A stretch of 20,342 nt of DNA from Betaproteobacteria bacterium (lineage in GTDB: Bacteria; Pseudomonadota; Gammaproteobacteria; Burkholderiales; SG8-41). Numbering within the stretch: position 1 is the first letter of the stretch; each line of letters starts with the position of its first letter. Below the pieces are notes generated by a model. That model made no database searches. It worked only from the letters and a program-made list of their open reading frames with translations, and was not told where the DNA came from. A program made the position numbers and the translations under genes. Shown here in pieces: positions 14,455-20,342 of this stretch. The stretch covers positions 2,161 to 22,502 of the forward strand of contig JAHFRO010000038.1 of NCBI GenBank assembly GCA_023266245.1. Direction: 5' to 3'.

Positions 14455-15375
14455 ATGAAAGTCCTGCTCGCCAATCCCCGCGGCTTCTGCGCCGGGGTGG
14501 ACCGCGCCATCGAGATCGTCGAGCGCGCGCTGCGGCTCCACGGCGCGCCGATCTACGTGCGCCACGAGGTGGTGCACAACAAGTTCGTGGTCGAGGACCT
14601 CAAGCGCCAGGGGGCGGTCTTCGTGGAAGACCTTTCCGAGGTGCCGGCGGGCGCGACCGTGATTTTCAGCGCGCACGGCGTGTCGCAGGCGGTGCGGCGC
14701 GACGCCGAGGCGCGCAAGCTCAAGGTGTTCGACGCCACCTGCCCGCTGGTGACGAAGGTCCACGTGGAGGTGGCGAAGATGCGCGGGCACGGGCGCGAGA
14801 TCGTCATGATCGGGCACCGCGGCCACCCCGAAGTCGAGGGCACCATGGGACAGAGCAAAGGCGGCATGTACCTGGTGGAGAACCCCGGGGACGTGGCGAA
14901 GCTAAAAGTGAAGGACGAGAACAACGTCGCCTTCGTGACCCAGACGACGCTTTCGGTGGACGACGCGCAACAGACCATCGACGCGCTCCGCAAGCGTTTT
15001 CCCGAAATTGTGGGGCCGAAAAAGGACGACATCTGCTACGCCACGCAAAATCGCCAGGACGCGGTCAAGGTGTTGGCCAGGCAGTGCGACGTGGTGATCG
15101 TGGTGGGTTCCCCCAACAGCTCGAACTCCAACCGCCTGCGCGAGGTGGCGCAAAATCAGGGGGTGACCGCCTACATGGTGGACAGCGCCGCCGAGCTCAA
15201 GGCCGAGTGGGTCGCCGGCAAGCGCGTGGTGGGAATCACTGCCGGTGCCTCCGCGCCCGACGTGCTGGTGCGCGAGGTCATCGAAAAGTTGAAACGCCTC
15301 GGCGCGCAGAGCGTCGCGGAGCTTCCGGGCGTTGCGGAGAAGGTGGTCTTCCCGCTGCCGAAGGCGCTGGCCTAA
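14455..15375 (+). CDS. ispH: 4-hydroxy-3-methylbut-2-enyl diphosphate reductase
   Basis: The 306-residue enzyme is the last step of the methylerythritol phosphate isoprenoid pathway, reducing HMBPP to IPP and DMAPP. The three cysteines that bind its iron-sulfur cluster are C12 (PRGFCAGVDRAI), C96 (DATCPLVTKVH) and C194 (DDICYATQNRQ). Other family motifs are VRHEVVHNKFVV, FSAHGV, GHRGHPEVEGTMGQ, TQTTLS, VVGSPNSSNSNRL and GITAGASAPD. No Shine-Dalgarno sequence is visible before the ATG, which follows a repeat arm and a TATAAT box. Alternative in-frame starts would cut conserved N-terminal sequence. It ends the plus-strand housekeeping block. Confidence 0.97.
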   Translation: MKVLLANPRGFCAGVDRAIEIVERALRLHGAPIYVRHEVVHNKFVVEDLKRQGAVFVEDLSEVPAGATVIFSAHGVSQAVRRDAEARKLKVFDATCPLVTKVHVEVAKMRGHGREIVMIGHRGHPEVEGTMGQSKGGMYLVENPGDVAKLKVKDENNVAFVTQTTLSVDDAQQTIDALRKRFPEIVGPKKDDICYATQNRQDAVKVLARQCDVVIVVGSPNSSNSNRLREVAQNQGVTAYMVDSAAELKAEWVAGKRVVGITAGASAPDVLVREVIEKLKRLGAQSVAELPGVAEKVVFPLPKALA

Positions 15376-15404
15376 GGCCGATGCAGTAACCGCAAAGGCG
15401 CCAT

Positions 15405-15488
15405 CCCTCATCCCTTTCCCTTCTCTCTATGGGAGAAGGGAAAGCTCGAGGCTCCCCTCTCCGCTCGGGAGAGGGGCGGGGGTGAGGG
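15405..15488. repeat. Double-hairpin repeat, possible bidirectional terminator
   Basis: Outer arms CCCTCA (15405-15410) and TGAGGG (15483-15488) enclose two hairpins. Hairpin 1 has perfect 12-bp arms CTTTCCCTTCTC (15414-15425) and its complement (15433-15444). Hairpin 2 has 9-bp arms CCCCTCTCC (15454-15462) and GGAGAGGGG (15468-15476). It resembles the CCCTCTCCC...GGGTGAGGG repeats common in Proteobacteria. Lying between convergent ispH and the TonB-like gene, it could stop transcription from both sides, though no poly-T tract follows. Confidence 0.8.
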
Positions 15489-15515
15489 TTGAACGCCGAT
15501 AGAACATCAAAAATC

Positions 15516-15614
15516 AGCCACAGAGATCACCGAGAACACAGAGGGTTGAAAGACCAAGACCGCCTTGTTTGTCCTAGATTCGCAATCTCTGTGAACTCTG
15601 TGTCCTCTGTGGCT
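15516..15614. repeat. CACAGAG palindromic element, copy 4
   Basis: The arms are 15516-15543 and 15587-15614 (28 nt each), pairing at about 23 positions, with a 43-bp centre. The left arm units are 9 bp: CACAGAGAT, CACCGAGAA and CACAGAGGG. Both outer ends read AGCCACAGAG rather than the ACCACAGAG of copies 1 and 3. It lies after ispH between convergent genes. Confidence 0.85.
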
Positions 15615-15646
15615 AATGCTACTTGGGGTTGATCTTATCTGCGTGC

Positions 15647-15666
15647 ATCGGCGTTCATCGGCGGCT
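15647..15666. repeat. ATCGGCGTTCATCGGCGGCT motif, second copy
   Basis: It matches 13840-13859 in 19 of 20 positions. As with the first copy, it follows the right arm of a CACAGAG palindrome, here by about 32 bp, suggesting a composite unit. Confidence 0.7.
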
Positions 15667-15703
15667 CAATCAGATTCTTGAGATGTTCTAAAAATCCACC
15701 CGG

Positions 15704-16294
15704 TCAGTCCGGGAGGCGGGCGCAGGGGAAGCCGCGGCCGTAGCCGAATTCCGCCAGCATGTAGCTCTTGACCGGGCCGTCCTTGCCGAGCGCCGGCTTG
15801 AACTTCAGTCCCTTGACGCTGTCCAGCGCGCTCTTTTCAAACGGCGGGGCGGAACACACTACGGTAGCCTGCTCCAGCGCCCCCCGCTCGTTGATCAGGA
15901 GCTGCAGGATCACCGCGCCATCCCGCTGCTTAAGCTTGCCTCCGGGATAGCGGGGCTTCGGCTCAGCGAGCGGCCGGGCCGGGGACGCCAGCCGCGGTGA
16001 ATTGAAGTGGATGTAGCGAACCCCGTTGACCTCGACGTACTCGTCCGGATTGCGGGGTTGGTCCGAGAGCAGGAACACGTGGACGCTCACTTGCCTGGAC
16101 GGCGCGGAACGTGCCTTGGCGTCGGCCTTGGCCGGCTGCGGTGCCTTCTCGCGCTGGTCTGCGGCGGCTTGCGCGAGATGCAAGGAAAATTCCGGCTTGG
16201 ATGGCGCCGCCACTGACACCGGCACCAAGACCGCTCCGGACAGCAGTGCGAACAACGAGAGCGTTGAACCGAGCTTGTGCCTATTCCTGTCCAT
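15704..16294 (-). CDS. Small exported protein with TonB C-terminal-like domain
   Basis: The protein has 196 residues from ATG 16294; a GTG at 16306 would add four. An N-terminal signal or anchor segment (LGSTLSLFALLSGAVLVPVSVAA) precedes a low-complexity Ala/Lys/Pro linker at about residues 45-70. The C-terminal 80 residues resemble the TonB C-terminal fold (GAVILQLLINERGALEQATV, FEKSALDSVKGLKFKPAL, YMLAEFGYG). Linker and domain sizes are short for a true TonB, and no ExbBD genes are nearby. It is downstream of pilY1 on the same strand, where a pilE-type minor pilin often lies. A role in the pilus or cell envelope is only a guess. Confidence 0.7.
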   Translation of the reverse strand: MDRNRHKLGSTLSLFALLSGAVLVPVSVAAPSKPEFSLHLAQAAADQREKAPQPAKADAKARSAPSRQVSVHVFLLSDQPRNPDEYVEVNGVRYIHFNSPRLASPARPLAEPKPRYPGGKLKQRDGAVILQLLINERGALEQATVVCSAPPFEKSALDSVKGLKFKPALGKDGPVKSYMLAEFGYGRGFPCARLPD

Positions 16295-16330
16295 GACCGC
16301 GAACACCCCCGATTTGAGTGAGGAACGAAG

Positions 16331-16357
16331 ACGGCGGGCAACGCGATTGCCCGCCGT
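16331..16357 (-). terminator. Strong hairpin between pilY1 and the TonB-like gene
   Basis: ACGGCGGGCAA (16331-16341) and TTGCCCGCCGT (16347-16357) are perfect 11-bp arms around a 5-base loop. It would end the pilY1 transcript on the minus strand. The following bases are only mildly T-rich (CTTCGTTCCTC), so it may be an inefficient terminator or a processing hairpin; the next gene starts 36 bp later. Confidence 0.55.
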
Positions 16358-16386
16358 CAGCCGATCTCCAGTGCTGTTCTCGCCTA

Positions 16387-16421
16387 ATGAGCGTCGTAAC
16401 GCATCATTTTGCGACGCTCAT
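16387..16421. terminator. Second hairpin just after the pilY1 stop
   Basis: ATGAGCGTCG (16387-16396) and CGACGCTCAT (16412-16421) are perfect 10-bp arms with a 15-base centre, 4 bp beyond the pilY1 stop. No T-run follows on the minus strand. It could protect the 3' end or contribute to termination with the hairpin at 16331-16357. Confidence 0.4.
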
Positions 16422-16425
16422 CAGC

Positions 16426-19400
16426 TTACAGGATCAGCTCGCGCCAGGATACCCGCTTGCCGATCACGCCGCCGGCGCCCGGGTTGACGCCGCCGGTCAG
16501 TTTCTTGCCCGTGACGTCGATGCCGGTGAACTTGAGCTGGCCGCTCGGCAGCCGGTAGACCACGAAGCCGGCGGTGAGCGCCGAGCCGAGCTTGGTGCCG
16601 ACGAGCTGGCCGGGAGCCGAGGCGATGTACGACCCGGACTGGTAATCGAACTGGTAGAGGAAGCTGTCCCCGCCGCTCGAGCATGGCTCCGAGTTCGGCT
16701 CGTTGGTGACGAGGAGCAGCGCGCCCTTCACCAGCTGCATATCGATGTTCACCCGTTCGCCCGGCGAGTCGTTGAGAGGATTCAAGTCCACGTACCAGCC
16801 GTTCTGCGTGGCCCAGTCCACCGGATTGGTCGAAACCGAGCGGCTTGTGGCGTCAATCACCGTCAGGAACTGCTGCACCAGTTTCGCGCCGGGCTGACGC
16901 AGGTTCCCGAGATCGGCGCCGGTGTCCTTGAAGCCGTACACCGATTGCTGGTAGGCGCGGTTTTCGGGCGGAACGAGCGTCGCGGGATCCTGCAGGTCGG
17001 AGGCGCCGAGGAAACGACCGGTTGCCACGTACACCACGTTGAAACTCGGGGCGGGGGAGGCGAAGCGCGTGATCTCCGGCCGCGTCGTAATCGACTGCGG
17101 CTTGGGCGGGATGCTTGCGTCATTGACCTGGCCGATGCGCTGCACCGTCGGAATGAGAGACGTCATGTCGTAGCGCCACACGTTGCCGAGCAGATCCCCG
17201 CCATAGATGAAGGTGGTGGTGTTGTCCACCGCGAAGTTGACGGCGAACCCGGCGATCTTGGCGAAGCCGCTGGGTGTGATGATGTCGCCAACCCCGGTCG
17301 TGACCTTGCTCAGGATCGCCCCGGTTGCGGCATCGAGCACGTAGAGATGCCCCCTGCCGTCGCCGGGCGTGACGTTGTTGTATCCCGAGGTGACGATCAC
17401 CACCCACTTGCCGTCGCTCGGCCGCTTGGTGATGACCGCCTGACCGAAGGTGAACCCCAGGTCGGGGTCGGAGATGTTGCACAGCGTGGCGTCCGAGCAG
17501 ATCTCCCACAGGCCCTTCGGATTGGCGGGATCGGTGATGTCGAGCGCATAGTAGCCGCGCCCGCCGAGGTTCAGGCCGCCCACCAGGATCGTCTTCCACG
17601 CGCCGCCGATGAATACATCCATCGTGGACGGCGAGCCGTCCACGTAGTAGCGGTGGCCGATATCGTACTTGGTGGACGCAAGCTTGTGCAGATCCGGCGT
17701 CACGATGCGCGGCACGTAGGCCCACAGCTCCTGCCCGGTGTCGCCGTTGAAGGCGTGCAGCAGGCCGTCGTTGGCGGGGATGAAGAGCACCGACTGGCGG
17801 CTCAAGTTCGCCGTCTTGAACGAGCCGTAGTCGGGGGTCACTGCGTCGCCGAAGAGCAGGTTGGGCTTGCCGACGAAGGCGGGCTTCGCGTTCACGGTGT
17901 CGCCCAGCACGTGATCGCGGTCGCGGTAGAGGTCCTTTGGTGCGGTCTCGTGCTGCGTCTGGCCGCGCAGCCAGTTCACGAGGTTATTGCCCGTGTTGAC
18001 GTCATTCTGTTTTGAGGGGTTCATCGGCGGGCATTGCGGCAACGCGGCGCACTTGTTGTCGAAGAACGCCTTTTCCGCCGCCGTCAGGTTGGCGTAGAGG
18101 AAGGGCTTGAGCTTGGTCGGGGTCGGCACGGCTGCGGCATCGAAGGTATGGATGGTGCGCGTGTCGCTGCTTGCCGCAACCCGTGCATCGAGCAGGGCGC
18201 CCGCCGCCCATACCACGCCCGGGAGCAGGTTGCCGCTGATGGGGTCAATCTTCTCCGCCACCACTTCCCCGTCCCATTTCACCGTGCGGTAGGTCGAGCT
18301 GTAGATGAAGTTGTCGGTCGGGGTGATGTTCGGCGTGCTGGTGGCCGAGGCGGCGGCCGACGCGGTGATGCTCTGGATCGAGGACAGCGCATTGGTGAGC
18401 CCGCTTTGCAGCGAAGTCGGGTCCTTGGCGCTGAAGTAGAGCCCGCGCCCGTTCACCGCCGCGTGCCACAGGTCGTCGAGCGCCGAGGGATCGTTGCCGA
18501 TCGCCTGCGGCCAGTTGCAGGCGCCCGCGGTCCAGGAACAGCCGGAGGGGTCGCCGTTCTTGATTTTGACTAAGTCGCCGCTCGTGGCGGTCTCGTAGTC
18601 CGACCGGTAGGTCATCAGGCCGTCGAGCCCCAGCCCGAGGGTGAAGGTGACCATGTGCTGATGCGGCGCCGTGTCCTTGGCCGAGGTGGGCACGTTGTCC
18701 TTCGCGACCAGCCCGCTCGTGCGCAGGTCGGTCTTGTAGTAATACATCGCCACGTCGGCGAGCGTGTTGGACGAGCCGAGGGTGGAAGCGCTTGCCGTGC
18801 CCGCGAGGGCGCCGTCGAAGGCGCCCGCCGCCCGCGTGGAGAAGCCGGCATTCACGTTGTCCTGATTGAGGATAGCGGTGCCGGTGGTCGTCAGCCCCTG
18901 ATTGCCGTTCCAGTAGCCGTCGGTGGTGAGGAGCGCGAAGTTCTGCTGGCAGGAATACTGCACCGGATCCTCGGGCATGAAGGAGTTGATGCCGGTCGTC
19001 ACGCCGGCGTAGTGCCGTCCGACGCGGGAGAGCGCCTCACGCAGCGGCGTGCCGCTGCCCGGGGTCTGTTTGTAGAACGTCTGGTACCAAGCCTGCTTTT
19101 GACCGGCGGTGAACTTGTCGATCTTGAGATACTTGTTGCTGTCCAAAGCATTGATCGTGAGGAAACCGACGCGGTAGCGGTCGTCCAGGGTCGAAAATAC
19201 GCGGCCGGCGCCGGTCTTCATGAACAGCATGCGTGTGCGGTTGTACGAGTACCAGTTCGCGAAGTTCTGCAGTTCCTCGGTGTAGGTGCAGTTACCCAAT
19301 GCGACTCCAGCGCAGTCGGTGCGGTTGAACCGGCCGCCGTAGGTCGCCGTGGCGGGCACGATGTCGGTGCGCTTGAGGTTCCCGAGGCGCGGGAACCGGT

Positions 19401-20259
19401 AGGTGGTGTTCACCTTCGACTGGCAGAGCGCGGGCGTGCCGCCGGAGGCCGCTGTGGTTTGCGCGGCGGCGGCCGTGGTCCTGCACCAGCGCACCGGCGC
19501 CGGCACGATATTCAGCCCTGTCGGTACCGCGGAGAGCACGCACGAAGTCAAGTTTTGATCGGTGCAGTGCTCGCGCGGCGTGATGTCGAAGTAATGCGGG
19601 TTGGTGCTGAGGATCCTCGGATTGCGGAAGCTGGTGAGTGCGGAGCCGGTGGCAACCGGAAACCCTCCCGAGAAAGGCGACGTATTGATCGTGGTGTTGT
19701 ACACCCAGGGATTAGGCGTATGGATGCCGTTGCGCTTGCACTTGGTCGAATCCAGGAGCTCGGCGCCGGTTCGCGTGCTCGAATCGCACCAGACGATTTC
19801 CGTCCACGTCGTCACCAGGTTCCTGGTGCCGGCGCCGATGTAGGGATCGTTGTTGGCGGCGGTGGGACTCGCGTTGCCGAGACTTACGCCGAGATCATTG
19901 ACCCCCGGCGTGTAGGTCGTCTGCGGGTTGTAGTAAAGCGTGTTGAACGGCGCGGCATAGTAGGGCGGATGCCCCAGGGTGCAGCTGGTGCCCGCGACGT
20001 TGCAGGAAGTAGATATAGTTGAAGTGCACACCTTGCAGGAGGTGGAATCATTCACCTGGTCCGGCATGTGGTCGCTCCCCATGCTCCCGGAGTCGTCGAG
20101 GATGAACATGAGATTGGGCAGCACCGTGACGGTCGGGGCCGACCCGAGCGGCGCCTGCGCGAGGTCGGTCTGCGACGCCCAAGAGGGCGCGGGCAGCGTG
20201 AGGATCGCGGCGAGGGCGGCCGCCGTGCTCAGGGAACGAACAGGGTATGAGGGTTTCAT
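16426..20259 (-). CDS. pilY1: PilY1-like type IV pilus tip/assembly protein
   Basis: The product has 1277 residues. The start is taken at ATG 20259 because GGAGA lies 8 bp upstream and it begins a standard signal peptide (MKPSYPVRSLSTAAALAA...SWA); ATG 20274 would add five residues. A von Willebrand A-type domain follows with the metal site DDSGSM at 55-60 and ALLTTDGYWNGN further on. Four cysteines at about residues 75-93 form a dense cluster. The C-terminal third (from about residue 780) is the PilY1 beta-propeller, with VLFIPANDGLLHAFNGDTG, ELWAYVPRIV and GGLNLGGRGYYALDITDP. PilY1 acts at the pilus tip in adhesion, surface sensing and pilus extension. It is preceded by a probable pilX. Confidence 0.95.
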   Translation of the reverse strand: MKPSYPVRSLSTAAALAAILTLPAPSWASQTDLAQAPLGSAPTVTVLPNLMFILDDSGSMGSDHMPDQVNDSTSCKVCTSTISTSCNVAGTSCTLGHPPYYAAPFNTLYYNPQTTYTPGVNDLGVSLGNASPTAANNDPYIGAGTRNLVTTWTEIVWCDSSTRTGAELLDSTKCKRNGIHTPNPWVYNTTINTSPFSGGFPVATGSALTSFRNPRILSTNPHYFDITPREHCTDQNLTSCVLSAVPTGLNIVPAPVRWCRTTAAAAQTTAASGGTPALCQSKVNTTYRFPRLGNLKRTDIVPATATYGGRFNRTDCAGVALGNCTYTEELQNFANWYSYNRTRMLFMKTGAGRVFSTLDDRYRVGFLTINALDSNKYLKIDKFTAGQKQAWYQTFYKQTPGSGTPLREALSRVGRHYAGVTTGINSFMPEDPVQYSCQQNFALLTTDGYWNGNQGLTTTGTAILNQDNVNAGFSTRAAGAFDGALAGTASASTLGSSNTLADVAMYYYKTDLRTSGLVAKDNVPTSAKDTAPHQHMVTFTLGLGLDGLMTYRSDYETATSGDLVKIKNGDPSGCSWTAGACNWPQAIGNDPSALDDLWHAAVNGRGLYFSAKDPTSLQSGLTNALSSIQSITASAAASATSTPNITPTDNFIYSSTYRTVKWDGEVVAEKIDPISGNLLPGVVWAAGALLDARVAASSDTRTIHTFDAAAVPTPTKLKPFLYANLTAAEKAFFDNKCAALPQCPPMNPSKQNDVNTGNNLVNWLRGQTQHETAPKDLYRDRDHVLGDTVNAKPAFVGKPNLLFGDAVTPDYGSFKTANLSRQSVLFIPANDGLLHAFNGDTGQELWAYVPRIVTPDLHKLASTKYDIGHRYYVDGSPSTMDVFIGGAWKTILVGGLNLGGRGYYALDITDPANPKGLWEICSDATLCNISDPDLGFTFGQAVITKRPSDGKWVVIVTSGYNNVTPGDGRGHLYVLDAATGAILSKVTTGVGDIITPSGFAKIAGFAVNFAVDNTTTFIYGGDLLGNVWRYDMTSLIPTVQRIGQVNDASIPPKPQSITTRPEITRFASPAPSFNVVYVATGRFLGASDLQDPATLVPPENRAYQQSVYGFKDTGADLGNLRQPGAKLVQQFLTVIDATSRSVSTNPVDWATQNGWYVDLNPLNDSPGERVNIDMQLVKGALLLVTNEPNSEPCSSGGDSFLYQFDYQSGSYIASAPGQLVGTKLGSALTAGFVVYRLPSGQLKFTGIDVTGKKLTGGVNPGAGGVIGKRVSWRELIL

Positions 20260-20288
20260 GACGGTGTTCTCCATCGGGTTTCGTGGTG

Positions 20289-20342
20289 TCAGAGTGCGAT
20301 CGCAACCATCGACTGCACGTAGCTCGCGGTATTGCGCGGGCC
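20289..20342 (-). CDS. pilX: Probable PilX-type pilus assembly protein, C-terminal fragment
   Basis: The last 17 codons read GPRNTASYVQSMVAIAL and end at TGA 20289-20291, 29 bp before the chosen pilY1 start. A C-terminus of the form RxxTxSYVQ is what I recall for PilX-like minor pilin proteins, and pilX directly precedes pilY1 in the conserved fimT-pilV-pilW-pilX-pilY1 operon. The fragment is too short for independent proof, so the call rests mainly on position. Confidence 0.5.
   Translation of the reverse strand, partial: GPRNTASYVQSMVAIAL

Noticed and set aside
16318..18015. A 565-codon plus-strand open frame opposite pilY1
   Set aside because: It is antisense to the clear PilY1 propeller and rich in Arg/Val/Gly with no motif.

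Overview
The window looks like a chromosomal segment of a GC-rich betaproteobacterium; this is inferred from gene order and protein style, not from a search. It has the conserved block murJ ... ribF-ileS-lspA-ispH followed by type IV pilus minor-pilin genes (pilX-pilY1), an adjacency known in beta- and gammaproteobacteria. No rRNA, tRNA, CRISPR array or recognisable transposase is visible.

Layout. Positions 1-127 are the last 41 codons of a MurJ-like protein. A 487-bp gap follows, then a plus-strand ABC importer operon of the phosphonate/selenate type (binding protein 615-1460, ATPase 1485-2303, permeases 2323-3153 and 3150-3911) and a TlpA-like thioredoxin (3918-4445). A CysB-type LysR regulator (4414-5355, minus) lies tail-to-tail with it and divergent from a sulfur-assimilation operon: siroheme sulfite/nitrite reductase (5466-7580), 7Fe ferredoxin (7592-7915), uroporphyrinogen-III methyltransferase for siroheme synthesis (7919-8686) and an iron-sulfur APS reductase (8764-9459). 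Together these suggest uptake of a sulfur- or selenium-type oxyanion and reduction of APS to sulfide under CysB control. CysDN/ATP sulfurylase is not in the window.

From 9646 the housekeeping block resumes: ribF, ileS, lspA, ispH. The right end is on the minus strand: the C-terminus of a probable pilX, pilY1, and a small secreted TonB-C-like protein.

The most unusual signal is a group of short palindromic repeats built from 8-9 bp CACAGAG-type units. A copy sits in every gap of ribF-ileS-lspA-ispH and again after ispH. The stop codons of ribF and lspA lie inside these elements, so both proteins carry repeat-encoded tails. The copy before ispH abuts a TATAAT box placed where a leaderless ispH transcript would start. 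Other small repeats are a GTGAAAA heptamer array over the start codon of permease 1, a 14-bp tandem duplication read in frame within ileS, a double-hairpin element after ispH, and a shared 20-bp motif downstream of two palindromes. The essential operon therefore looks heavily invaded by small non-coding repeats that alter protein ends and regulatory sites.
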